From: an uncultured Chloroflexota bacterium
GTDB taxonomy: Bacteria; Chloroflexota; Dehalococcoidia; UBA2979
NCBI GenBank assembly: GCA_902827055.1
Contig: CADEHD010000032.1
Location: 1-12,474 of the forward strand
Length of the DNA: 12,474 nucleotides
Reading direction: 5' to 3'
Below are positions 1 through 6,064 of this stretch, in pieces. The position numbers and the translations under genes were made by a program. Position 1 is the first letter of the stretch. Each line of letters begins with the position of its first letter. The notes beneath the pieces are model-generated. The model saw only the letters and a list, made by a program, of their open reading frames with translations, was not told the DNA's origin and ran no database searches.

Positions 1-81
1 CGTGCGCACATCGCGGCGCTGCGCACCTTCAAGGACGCCTGGGACGGCAGCGGCATCGGTAGCGGAGACTCAAGCGCATGA
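1..81 (+). CDS. 3' end of an unidentified gene (partial)
   Basis: The frame is open from the first base to a TGA at 79-81 and encodes the last 26 residues of a protein (RAHIAALRTFKDAW, then a Gly/Ser-rich tail). Third codon positions are mostly G or C, as in the real genes here. Its stop overlaps the start of the next gene in an ATGA arrangement, so the two are very likely co-transcribed and translationally coupled. Too little is present to name a family. Confidence 0.65.
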   Translation, partial: RAHIAALRTFKDAWDGSGIGSGDSSA

Positions 82-1391
82 CGAGCGACGTCGCGATCGA
101 CTGGAACCGGCTCACCGAGGAGGCCACGGAGCTCCTCTCCGAGTACATCCGCGTGGACACCGTGAACCCGCCCGGCAACGAGACGCGCGCCTGCGAGTGG
201 CTGGCGCCGCTCCTCGAGCGGGAGGGGATCCCCTTCCGGCTCTACGACCCCGGCGACGACCGCGCGACGCTGGTCGCGACGCTCCCGGGCTCGGGCGCGC
301 GTGGCGGCCCGCTGGTCCTCCTGAACCACACGGACGTGGTGCCCTTCGAGCGGGCGCACTGGACGGTGGAACCGCTGGGCGGCGAGGTCCGTGACGGCTA
401 CGTCTGGGGCCGCGGCGCCTCGGACATGAAGGGCATGGGCGTCATGGAGCTCATGGTCTTCCTGCTCCACAAGCGCATGGGGCTCCCCCTGGAGCGCGAC
501 CTGACGTTCATCGCGGTTGCCGACGAGGAGGCGGGCTCCGCCTTCGGCGTGGAGTTCCTCGCGCGGGCGCACCCCGAGGTGCTGCAGTGCGATTACGTCA
601 TCAACGAGGGTGGGACGGGCACGACCGAGGTCTTCGGCGTGCAGCGCCCGGTGTTCACCATCGGGGTGGCCGAGAAGGGGCCGTTCTGGCTGAAGCTCGT
701 GGCGACGGGGCGGCCGGGGCACGGTTCGGTGCCACACGACGACAACGCGGCGGACCGCCTGGTGCGCGCCCTGGACCGGGTCCTGGCGTGGCGGCGTCCG
801 CTGATGCCCTCGGCGGAGGTGCTGGAGTACTTCCACCAGCTGTACGGGGCGGGCGTCCTCCGCGAGGCGGTCACGGGCGCGCTGCTCCAGCGGCTGGCCG
901 CGGAGCACCCGCGCATCCACTCGGTGCAGACGAACTCGATCTCGCTGACGACGCTGAACGCGGGCGTCAAGCACAACGTGATCCCCGCGTCGGCCTCGGC
1001 GACGCTGGACGTGCGCCTGGTGCCCGGCTACGACCCCGACCGTTTCATCGACGAGCTGCGTGCGGTCATCGACGACCCACGCGTGATCATCGAGGAGGTG
1101 TTCCGCTCCTCGACGCCGCCGTCGCCGCTCGACACGGAGCTGTACGCGGTGATGAGTCGCGCGGCCAAGTCGCTGGTGGAGGACGCGATCGTGGTCCCGG
1201 GGGTCTCGACTGGGTTCACGGACTCGAGGGTGTTTCGTCGACTCGGGATCCCCGCCTACGGCTTCGTGCCGGTGCTCCTGGAGCCGGAGGACGTGGGGCG
1301 CGCCCACGGCAACGACGAGCGCCTCTCCATCGACAATCTGCGTCTGGGGATGCAGATCCTCTTCGAGACCGTGCGGGGGATCTGCGGCTGA
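78..1391 (+). CDS. M20 family metallopeptidase (ArgE/DapE/ACY1-like)
   Basis: A di-zinc amidohydrolase or exopeptidase, probably cytoplasmic (no signal peptide), that removes an amino acid or acyl group from a small N-acylated or dipeptide-like substrate; the substrate cannot be read from sequence. At 437 aa it has the normal family length. Motifs in order: HTDVVP (H84, D86), GRGASDMKG (bridging Asp116), ADEEAG (catalytic Glu150, metal Glu151), INEGG (Glu177), and GRPGHGSVPH near 211-220 at the start of the lid/dimerisation domain. The late metal His is H410 in RAHGNDE. The ATG at 78 overlaps the upstream TGA and has GGAG at 64-67. The hydroxyacyl-CoA dehydrogenase follows after 29 bp, so the three genes look like one operon, perhaps catabolic. 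All metal ligands are present, so it should be active. Confidence 0.93.
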   Translation: MTSDVAIDWNRLTEEATELLSEYIRVDTVNPPGNETRACEWLAPLLEREGIPFRLYDPGDDRATLVATLPGSGARGGPLVLLNHTDVVPFERAHWTVEPLGGEVRDGYVWGRGASDMKGMGVMELMVFLLHKRMGLPLERDLTFIAVADEEAGSAFGVEFLARAHPEVLQCDYVINEGGTGTTEVFGVQRPVFTIGVAEKGPFWLKLVATGRPGHGSVPHDDNAADRLVRALDRVLAWRRPLMPSAEVLEYFHQLYGAGVLREAVTGALLQRLAAEHPRIHSVQTNSISLTTLNAGVKHNVIPASASATLDVRLVPGYDPDRFIDELRAVIDDPRVIIEEVFRSSTPPSPLDTELYAVMSRAAKSLVEDAIVVPGVSTGFTDSRVFRRLGIPAYGFVPVLLEPEDVGRAHGNDERLSIDNLRLGMQILFETVRGICG

Positions 1392-1420
1392 CCACAGGAT
1401 GATCCGACTGGAGGTCCGAC

Positions 1421-2179
1421 ATGCGACTGGATGACGTACACACGATCGGCCTGGTGGGGGGCGGCGTGATGGGGGGCGGGATCAGCCAGGTGATGGCCCT
1501 GGCCGGATACCGCGTGGTCTGTCGCGACATCGGCGACGAGGTGCTGGCGAAGACGCGCGAGACGATCCTCAACACGCGCTTCGGCATCCGCCGCGCCGTC
1601 GAGATCGGCAAGCTCGACTCCACGCAGGCGGAGGCGGCGATCTCCAACCTCAACTTCACAACCAACGTGAACGACCTCGCGGAGTGCGACTTCATCATCG
1701 AGGCGGTGCCGGAGAACCTGGAGCTCAAGCAGCGCGTGTTCAAGGAGCTCGACGCGATCGTGAAGCCGGAGGCGGTCTTCGCCTCGAACACCTCGGGCTA
1801 TGTGATCGCCGAGATCGCGCAGGACGTGTCGCCGCAGCGCAAGACGCAGTTCGCGGGCATGCACTACTTCAGCCCTGTCCCGGCGATGAAGGCCCTGGAG
1901 GTCATCTACATCCCCGACGTCACGACGCCCGAGACGGTGGAGTGCGTGCGTGGCGTCGGCGAGCGGGCGGGCAAGATCGTGTCGCTGGTCCGCGACACGC
2001 CCGGGACCTACGGCTTCCTCGTGAACCGCATCTACGCCGCGGCACGTCGCGAGGCGGACAAGATCCTCGAGGAGGGCATCGCCACCGAGGACGACATCGA
2101 CAAGGGGATGAAGTTCGGGCGCAACTGGCCCGTCGGTATCTACGAGAGCCGCAACGCGACCCGCCAGGGCTGGCTGTAG
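1421..2179 (+). CDS. 3-hydroxyacyl-CoA dehydrogenase, NAD-binding type, short C-terminus
   Basis: Predicted to oxidise a 3-hydroxyacyl-CoA with NAD+, as in beta-oxidation or butyrate-type metabolism, in the cytoplasm. The Rossmann domain spans about residues 7-188, with GGGVMGGG (13-20), the acidic end of beta2 (RD, 35-36), EAVPENLELK (94-103) and SNTSG (122-126). The catalytic His148/Glu160 pair lies in GMHYFSPVPAMKALEVI, and Asn202 in FLVNRI. The ATG at 1421 has a strong GGAGG at 1410-1414. The helical C-terminal domain is short: 252 aa against about 280-290 in typical single-domain members. The usual tail after NWPVG is replaced by YESRNATRQGWL and a TAG. Codon-like bias continues in another frame past the stop, so this is either a natural short form or a frameshifted gene. 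Confidence 0.88.
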   Translation: MRLDDVHTIGLVGGGVMGGGISQVMALAGYRVVCRDIGDEVLAKTRETILNTRFGIRRAVEIGKLDSTQAEAAISNLNFTTNVNDLAECDFIIEAVPENLELKQRVFKELDAIVKPEAVFASNTSGYVIAEIAQDVSPQRKTQFAGMHYFSPVPAMKALEVIYIPDVTTPETVECVRGVGERAGKIVSLVRDTPGTYGFLVNRIYAAARREADKILEEGIATEDDIDKGMKFGRNWPVGIYESRNATRQGWL

Positions 2180-2291
2180 GCGGGTCGAGGGCCCTCGGCT
2201 CACCGCCGGCCACATCACCGAGTACCAACCGAGGGCACCCGAACGGCCGCTGCAGGCCGTGGTGGCCGCCCTCGGCGACAAGTCGAGCTAG
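2178..2291 (+). other. Coding-like stretch out of frame with the preceding dehydrogenase
   Basis: In the frame ending with TAG at 2289-2291, the codons from 2178 onward show the ordering GC3 (about 87 %) > GC1 (about 74 %) > GC2 (about 58 %) by hand count, typical of coding DNA in such genomes. The bias is absent in the same frame before about 2175, while the dehydrogenase occupies the other frame. The peptide contains GHITEYQPRAPERPLQAVV. No ATG or GTG start precedes this segment in frame (a TGA lies at 2109-2111), so it could only be expressed through a frameshift from the dehydrogenase. It may be that gene's original tail, an unrelated remnant, or chance. Confidence 0.35.
2186..2275. repeat. 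Octamer triplet (direct and inverted) in a convergent gap
   Basis: GCCCTCGG occurs at 2191-2198 and 2268-2275, and its exact complement CCGAGGGC at 2229-2236. The central copy can therefore pair with either outer copy across about 30 nt. The first copy also lies in the 12-bp palindrome CGAGGGCCCTCG at 2186-2197. The array sits between two convergent genes, where transcription should end, but no T-run follows. It may be a weak terminator or transcript-end structure. Confidence 0.45.
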
Positions 2292-2848
2292 TTGCGGGTC
2301 GCCTTGCCGAGCGCGGCGTCGAGGCGCGCCCTGAGGTCCGGTTCCTGCTGCGGGCCGAAGAACTTCGTGACCACGCGATCGCTATCGGGTTCCAGGACCG
2401 CGAACGCGGGGTGCGCGTGCACGCCCAGCTTCTTGGCGAGCGCCGCGTCCGCCGCGAGGTCGTAGTCGAGCACCACGAAGTTGATGCGGTCCTGGTACTG
2501 GGGTCGGAGCCCGCTCACGACGGGCCTTGTCAACGCGCAGAACGGTCACCAGATCGCATCGACCCACACGACCGTGGGCTTCCCGTTGGCGGGGAGGAAC
2601 GCGCCGGTGGAATCCACCTTGCCCTTCGGGGGCTGGTAGTCGGCGGCGACGAGCACGGCGGGTCCCGTGGGGAACGTGATGCCCCCCGAGGCCGCAGCGG
2701 CCTGGTTCGGCGCGCTCGCAGGGACCGCGGGTGTCCCGGCTTCGCCGGCCGCGGGTGCGACGCGAGTCGCCTCGGGGCTGCCGTCGGCGCACGCGGCCGC
2801 CATCGCGCCGAGCAGCAGCAGAGTCGCGAGGCCAAGTCGAGGCTTCAT
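2288..2848 (-). CDS. Thioredoxin-fold lipoprotein, candidate selenoprotein (in-frame TGA at Cys position)
   Basis: Read through one in-frame TGA (2546-2548), this is a 186-residue exported redox protein. The N-terminus MKPRLGLATLLLLGAMAAAC is a lipoprotein signal with lipidated Cys20. A flexible Ala/Pro linker runs to about residue 80, and a thioredoxin-like domain from about 85 to 186. Strand TVVWVDAIW leads into the active site W-U101-P-F-C104; the second half has NFVVLDYDL and the cis-Pro loop HAHPAFAVL (Pro147). The TGA replaces precisely the nucleophilic Cys of CxxC. The frame and its G/C third positions hold on both sides. TGA is an ordinary stop in several neighbours, so whole-genome reassignment is unlikely. 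ATG at 2848 has AGGA about 7 nt upstream. It is the last gene of a minus-strand run. Alternatives are a Cys-to-stop mutation or base error. The fold is secure; selenocysteine is inference. Confidence 0.72.
2508..2526 (-). promoter_or_regulatory. Candidate bacterial SECIS hairpin
   Basis: On the minus-strand mRNA, GGCCCG (2526-2521) pairs with CGGGCU (2513-2508), six pairs with one G-U, closing the loop UCGUGAG. A further U-G pair would leave CGUGA. The apical G (position 2518) follows the TGA after 27 nt, and the GU step sits at the start of the reduced loop. Known bacterial SECIS elements lie inside the coding region just after the UGA, with a conserved G among the first loop bases roughly 16-37 nt downstream. 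The fit is good, but such hairpins are common in G+C-rich DNA. Confidence 0.5.
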
Positions 2849-2854
2849 GCGTCC

Positions 2855-2889
2855 ATCCTACGTCACACCTCGCGGCCGACGTGTGACGT
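2855..2889 (-). promoter_or_regulatory. Promoter with overlapping 9-bp inverted repeat (operator-like)
   Basis: Perfect arms ACGTCACAC (2860-2868) and GTGTGACGT (2881-2889) flank a 12-bp spacer. On the minus strand the downstream arm abuts and shares one base with a -10-like TAGGAT (2860-2855), six bases before the ATG at 2848. The transcript would then begin at or very near the start codon. A dimeric regulator bound here would cover the -10 and the -35 area. No good -35 is visible, which would suit an activator-dependent or atypical promoter. Confidence 0.5.
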
Positions 2890-2911
2890 TTGTTACGGAC
2901 GGCTGGCCGGC

Positions 2912-2932
2912 GGACGCGGGACGCGGGACGCG
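2912..2932. repeat. Three tandem copies of GGACGCG
   Basis: Perfect 7-bp tandem repeats at 2912-2918, 2919-2925 and 2926-2932, in the short gap between the split-barrel gene and the thioredoxin-fold gene, just upstream of the inverted-repeat promoter. Most likely a small slippage repeat; a role in spacing or protein binding is unproven. Confidence 0.6.
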
Positions 2933-2950
2933 CCCGAGCGGTCCGCGAGG

Positions 2951-3367
2951 CTATGGCTTGCTGTTGTCCCAGCTCGCGATGCGGCGCGGCGTGATCCGGA
3001 GGAGGGGCCGCCCTCCGCGGTTCTCCGTGGGGAGCTTGTCCTCGGGGGTGCCGCGCTTGCGCGCGATCTCGCGCTGCAGCTCCAGCACCTGCGCCTGGTC
3101 CTCGATGAGCTCGCCGTCGCCCTCGATGACCACGCCCTTCAGCTCGCGCATGCCCTCGCCCTCGTCGAGGACGAAGGAGACCTTGGGGCTGCGCCGGACG
3201 TTCACGAGGCGCTGGCCGCGCATGTTCAGGTAGACGTGGTCGCCCAGGCGGAAGTAGCCGAGCGGCACCACGTGTGGGTACCCATCGCGGCCGATGGTCG
3301 CCAGGCGGCCCCAGCGGGGTCCGGCGTCCAGGTAGGCGTTCACCTCGTCACGCGTCATCTCTGCCAT
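2951..3367 (-). CDS. Pyridoxamine 5'-phosphate oxidase/F420-type FMN-binding split-barrel protein
   Basis: A 138-residue cytoplasmic flavin- or deazaflavin-binding protein of the PNPOx-like superfamily. Typical features in order: RLATIGRDGYPHVVPLGY (21-38) on the first barrel strands, HVYLNMRGQRLVNVRRSPKV (44-63), VVIEGDGELI (79-88) and the characteristic ending ITPRRIASWDNSK (125-137). The last resembles family members that use F420 or FMN in small-molecule reduction; the substrate cannot be told. The ATG at 3367 was chosen because AAGGAG lies 7 nt upstream and the fold begins right after it. A longer open frame to 3703 only shadows the gene upstream. It lies 37 bp after the DUF1932-type dehydrogenase and probably shares its transcript. 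Confidence 0.87.
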   Translation of the reverse strand: MAEMTRDEVNAYLDAGPRWGRLATIGRDGYPHVVPLGYFRLGDHVYLNMRGQRLVNVRRSPKVSFVLDEGEGMRELKGVVIEGDGELIEDQAQVLELQREIARKRGTPEDKLPTENRGGRPLLRITPRRIASWDNSKP

Positions 3368-3404
3368 GGAAAGGCTCCTTCTCGAAACGAACCGGGGAGT
3401 CAGC

Positions 3405-4241
3405 TCAGGCGCGCAGCAGCCGCGCGGTGACCTCGTCAGTGGGGGGCGGTGGGTCGGCGTCCCGATACGAGTCGAGTCGCTGGTAGAGCGCGGACGCGGC
3501 CTCGTGGAAACCCGAGGGGAGACCGGCGGCCGCGAACGTCGCGGCGATCTCGTCCATCTCGCCCACGTACCGCCAGGCCTTCGGCACGGCGGCGGCGATC
3601 GTGCGCTCGTACTCGCGAGCAAGCCGGCCATCGCCGCGACCCCACTCGGCGAGGAGTGCGGGGCGTACCCCTTCGTGCTCCGCGAGCGCGAGAATCGCCG
3701 CAATCAGCGCCGCGCTCCCCTTCGAGTACGCGGCGTATGCCATCTTCAGGGCGGACGCCGCGCCGATGCCGCCGTCCAGCACCAGGGCGTCGAGCGGGCT
3801 GCCCTCGAAGCAGGCGGCGGCCTCGGCGGCGCGCTCACCGGCGAGGTAGAGGCGGGTGGTGCCGCCTCGCCAGGCGGGTCCACCGATGATGCCCCCGTCC
3901 ACGAACGCAGCGCCAGCGCCGCCCACAACCGCGGCGATGCGGCGCGTGCGTGCGGGGGAGACGGCGTTCGCGTCGAGGTAGATGCCGCGGAAGCCCACCG
4001 CGGCGACCGCCTGCGCGACGTCCTCGGCGGCGTGCGGCGGGCACACCACCACCACGAGGTCGGCGACCGCGAGCAGCCGCTCGAGCGTCTCGACGTCCTC
4101 GAGGCCGGCGCTGACGGCGCGGGCGCGCGTGTCGGCGCTCCGTCCGGCGGACGCCCAGACCACGCGTGCGCGCCCCCCGGCAGCGGCGCCAACGCTCGCG
4201 CCCATGGCCCCCGGGTGCAGCAGCCCAACGGTCTCGATCAC
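3405..4241 (-). CDS. NAD(P)-binding 6-phosphogluconate-dehydrogenase-like protein with DUF1932-type C-terminus
   Basis: A beta-hydroxyacid-dehydrogenase-like oxidoreductase of 278 aa. The N-terminal Rossmann domain (1-about 155) starts with VGLLHPGAMG (5-14), an atypical glycine loop with LHP where Gly is common. It continues with DLVVVVCPP (61-69), YLDANAVSP (88-96) and the substrate-loop DGGIIGGPA (115-123). The helical C-terminal part contains the catalytic-type Lys166 in ASALKMAYAAYSKG and then ALLAEW, as in DUF1932 proteins. Substrate unknown. The GTG at 4241 was chosen: GAGG precedes it by 6 nt and the Rossmann strand begins at once. An upstream GTG at 4286 would add 15 residues and swallow the likely -10. 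It is divergent from the kinase-like gene and heads a three-gene minus-strand run. Confidence 0.85.
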   Translation of the reverse strand: MIETVGLLHPGAMGASVGAAAGGRARVVWASAGRSADTRARAVSAGLEDVETLERLLAVADLVVVVCPPHAAEDVAQAVAAVGFRGIYLDANAVSPARTRRIAAVVGGAGAAFVDGGIIGGPAWRGGTTRLYLAGERAAEAAACFEGSPLDALVLDGGIGAASALKMAYAAYSKGSAALIAAILALAEHEGVRPALLAEWGRGDGRLAREYERTIAAAVPKAWRYVGEMDEIAATFAAAGLPSGFHEAASALYQRLDSYRDADPPPPTDEVTARLLRA

Positions 4242-4268
4242 GCGGTACCTCGCCCTCGAAGCGGCTCG

Positions 4269-4277
4269 GATAGTATC
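4269..4277. promoter_or_regulatory. Palindromic bidirectional -10 element GATAGTATC
   Basis: In the 68-bp gap between divergent genes, GATAGTATC is symmetric around its central base. It presents TAGTAT to the right, 33 nt before the GTG at 4310, and TACTAT to the left, 28 nt before the GTG at 4241. It is one of the few A/T-rich spots nearby. No clear -35 box is visible on either side. Confidence 0.4.
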
Positions 4278-4309
4278 GAGTCGCACGCGCGAGCAGGAGC
4301 GGAGCGACG

Positions 4310-5443
4310 GTGGACCTCGAGATTCCGGATGGTCCGGAGGCGATCACGCCCGCCTGGCTGACCTCGATCCTGCGCGGTGCGGGGATGCTGGCGGCCTCGA
4401 ACCGCGTGGCGCGCCTCGAGGTACGCGTGATCGGGGTGGACCGGGGGATCGGCGGGCAGGTCGCGCGGCTGACCCCGACGTACGAGCGCGCCTCGGGTGG
4501 GACACCGACGGCCGAGGGCTCGAGTGCGCCGGCCACGCTCATCGCCAAGCTGCCGAGCGCGCTGGAGGTGACACGCGGCGGTGGCCGGTTCCTGCGCTTC
4601 CCGGAGCGCGAGGTGCGCCTCTATACCGAGCTCGCGCCCGGCCTGCCGATCCGCACGCCACGGTGCCACTTCGGCGCGGTCGCCCCGGATGGCGATGCGT
4701 TCGTGATCCTGATGGAGGACATGACGGGCGCGCGACCGGGCGACGACCTGCTCGGGGCCAGCGATGCCGACCTCGACGCGGCGGTCGGCGCGGCCGCGAC
4801 GCTGCACGCGGCGTGGTGGCAGAGCCCGGCGCTCGCGCACCTCGAGTGGCTACCGTCGATCGAGGGGCGCGCCGCGACCTGGCAGCGCCTGTTCACGCTG
4901 GCGTGGCGGGAGATCCGCGACGGGGAGTCGCCCGACCTCTACGGGGTGCTCCCGCCGGGCATCGGGCGGGTCGCCGAGCTGCTCGCCCACCGCGGTGCGG
5001 CGGTGTACACGCAGCTGGCGGCGTATCCGCCAACGCTCGTGCACGGTGACTTCCGGCTCGACAACATGTTCTTCGACCTGCCGGACGGCAGCCCCGTGGC
5101 CCCCATCGACTGGTCGAACGCGATGAGCGGTCCCGGGCCGTACGACCTGGCCTACCTCCTCGCGGTGTCGCTCACGCCGACGCGGCGGCGCGCGGTCGAG
5201 GACAGGCTGCTGGCTGCGTACGTATCGGAACTGCGGGCGAGGGGCGTCGAGGGCGACCTCGACTGGTGCCGCGACGCCTACCGGCTGTCATACCTCGAGC
5301 CGTTCATGCGCATGCTGTTCCTACTGGTGCGCGGGCACGCCGAGGGCGGGGGCGGGCGCCCGCACGAGGTCCTCTCGCAGCTCGTGCACCGTGCGGCCGT
5401 CGCGGCGCTCGACCTCGACAGTGTGGCGCTGCTCGAGGGCTGA
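4310..5443 (+). CDS. Aminoglycoside phosphotransferase/ecdysteroid-kinase-like protein
   Basis: A 377-residue kinase-fold protein, predicted to transfer phosphate from ATP to a hydroxyl of a small molecule. N-lobe: ATLIAKLPS with ATP-contacting Lys80, FPEREVRLY (97-105) supplying the helix-C Glu, and the hinge region VILMEDM (132-138). C-lobe: Brenner motif HGDFRLDNM (245-253) with catalytic Asp247 and Asn252, then IDWSNAMSGPGPYDLAYLL (266-284), where Asp267 is the Mg-binding residue. The YDLAYLL pattern resembles EcKinase/DUF1679-like and acyl-CoA-dehydrogenase-associated phosphotransferases more than classical antibiotic-resistance enzymes, so resistance should not be assumed. The GTG at 4310 has GGAG at 4301-4304. 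It converges with the cupredoxin gene. Confidence 0.86.
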   Translation: MDLEIPDGPEAITPAWLTSILRGAGMLAASNRVARLEVRVIGVDRGIGGQVARLTPTYERASGGTPTAEGSSAPATLIAKLPSALEVTRGGGRFLRFPEREVRLYTELAPGLPIRTPRCHFGAVAPDGDAFVILMEDMTGARPGDDLLGASDADLDAAVGAAATLHAAWWQSPALAHLEWLPSIEGRAATWQRLFTLAWREIRDGESPDLYGVLPPGIGRVAELLAHRGAAVYTQLAAYPPTLVHGDFRLDNMFFDLPDGSPVAPIDWSNAMSGPGPYDLAYLLAVSLTPTRRRAVEDRLLAAYVSELRARGVEGDLDWCRDAYRLSYLEPFMRMLFLLVRGHAEGGGGRPHEVLSQLVHRAAVAALDLDSVALLEG

Positions 5444-5461
5444 GGTGGGCGGTCCGCCTCG
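5441..5461. terminator. Hairpin between convergent genes
   Basis: GAGGTGG (5442-5448) pairs with CCGCCTC (5454-5460), seven pairs with one G-T, around the loop GCGGT; an outer T-G wobble can extend it. It overlaps the stop of the kinase-like gene and lies 10 bp beyond the cupredoxin stop, so it could act on both strands. There is no T-run, so intrinsic termination would be weak. Confidence 0.4.
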
Positions 5462-5470
5462 GCGCGCCGA

Positions 5471-6064
5471 TCAGCGCACGACGATGACGGCCAGCATCCA
5501 GGGGTGCACCCGGCAGGCGTACGAGTACGTGCCCGCATCGGTAAAGACGCGCCCGTACGACTGCCCCTCGATGAGGTAGCCGGAGTCGAACAGGCCGTTC
5601 GTCGAGGTGATCGTGTGGGGGGCGACGTCGCGGTTCGTCCATGTCACCGACCCCCCGATGGCGACGTCCGCCGCGACCGGGAAGGCCGAGCCGCGCACCT
5701 CGATCGCCCGACTCGGCGGCGCCGGTGGCACCGGGAGGGGCGTCGCGACGGGCGTGGGTGGCGGCGTCGGCGCCGCGGTAGGCGCGGCCTTCGGCAAGGC
5801 GGGCGGAGGCGTGGGCGTGGGCGACGGAGCCGCGGTTGGTGCGGCCGTCGGCGCAGGCGATGGCGTTGGGGTGGGCGTAGGTGTGGGCGTCTCGATCGGG
5901 CCCGGGGCCACGGTCATGGCGGGCAGCGGGGGCGGCCCGGCGGCATCGAGGGGCGGTGGCGTGGGGGTGATCGCACGCGTCTCGACGACGGGCGTGCCGG
6001 CGATCGGCGGGCTCACGCACGCCACCAGCAGCATCGCGACGGCGGCCCAGGCGGCGAGGCGCAT
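5471..6064 (-). CDS. Plastocyanin-like cupredoxin lipoprotein
   Basis: A membrane-anchored type-1 copper protein of 197 aa, probably an extracytoplasmic electron carrier. The signal peptide MRLAAWAAVAMLLVAC ends in a lipobox (Cys16). Residues 26-118 are a Pro/Thr/Ala-rich tether, and 119-197 form the cupredoxin domain. Copper ligands are visible: His150 in APHTIT, then Cys184, His187 and Met190 in YACRVHPWM, the C-x2-H-x2-M spacing of plastocyanin/amicyanin-type sites. ATG 6064 was chosen because the signal peptide begins there; a GTG at 6199 in the same frame would put 45 charged residues ahead of it. The TlpA-like gene lies 202 bp upstream on the same strand, and both products act outside the membrane. 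Confidence 0.9.
   Translation of the reverse strand: MRLAAWAAVAMLLVACVSPPIAGTPVVETRAITPTPPPLDAAGPPPLPAMTVAPGPIETPTPTPTPTPSPAPTAAPTAAPSPTPTPPPALPKAAPTAAPTPPPTPVATPLPVPPAPPSRAIEVRGSAFPVAADVAIGGSVTWTNRDVAPHTITSTNGLFDSGYLIEGQSYGRVFTDAGTYSYACRVHPWMLAVIVVR
5711..5989 (-). repeat. Low-complexity Pro/Thr linker region
   Basis: This codes for residues 26-118 of the cupredoxin, with runs such as TPTPTPTPSPAPTAAPTAAP. The plus strand shows the matching GTGGGCG-like repetition, densest around 5810-5890. Such tracts are prone to slippage, so tether length may vary between strains. The complementary strand gives a long Gly-rich shadow frame that is not a gene. Confidence 0.7.

Noticed and set aside
1256..2281. 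341-aa open frame on the minus strand
   Set aside because: It lies opposite the M20 and dehydrogenase genes, has Arg/Asp/His-rich composition typical of shadow frames, and shows no domain.
2288..2533. A separate 81-aa gene starting at TTG 2533
   Set aside because: It lies in the same frame as the gene ending at TGA 2546, its start would cut away the first strand and active site of a thioredoxin domain, and no ribosome-binding site precedes it. It is the second half of one gene.
2546..2548. TGA reassigned to Trp or Gly throughout the genome
   Set aside because: TGA ends the M20, DUF1932-type, kinase-like, cupredoxin and SH3b genes at sensible family lengths, so reassignment would fuse them to junk.
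2860..2889. CRP/FNR-type site
   Set aside because: CRP sites read TGTGA-N6-TCACA; here the half-sites are in the opposite order with a 12-bp spacer, so only a generic inverted-repeat operator is claimed.
3368..3703. N-terminal extension of the split-barrel protein to a start at 3703
   Set aside because: It overlaps the DUF1932-type dehydrogenase gene and is Arg/Pro/Ser-rich; the ATG at 3367 has an ideal AAGGAG.
4310..5443. Aminoglycoside-resistance gene
   Set aside because: The Brenner motif is present, but the IDWSNAMSGPGPYDLAYLL context and the metabolic neighbourhood fit EcKinase-like small-molecule kinases better.
5800..5890. Possible CRISPR or repeat array from regular GTGGGCG motifs
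   Set aside because: The repetition follows Thr-Pro/Ala-Pro codons of the linker; no fixed-length repeats and spacers.
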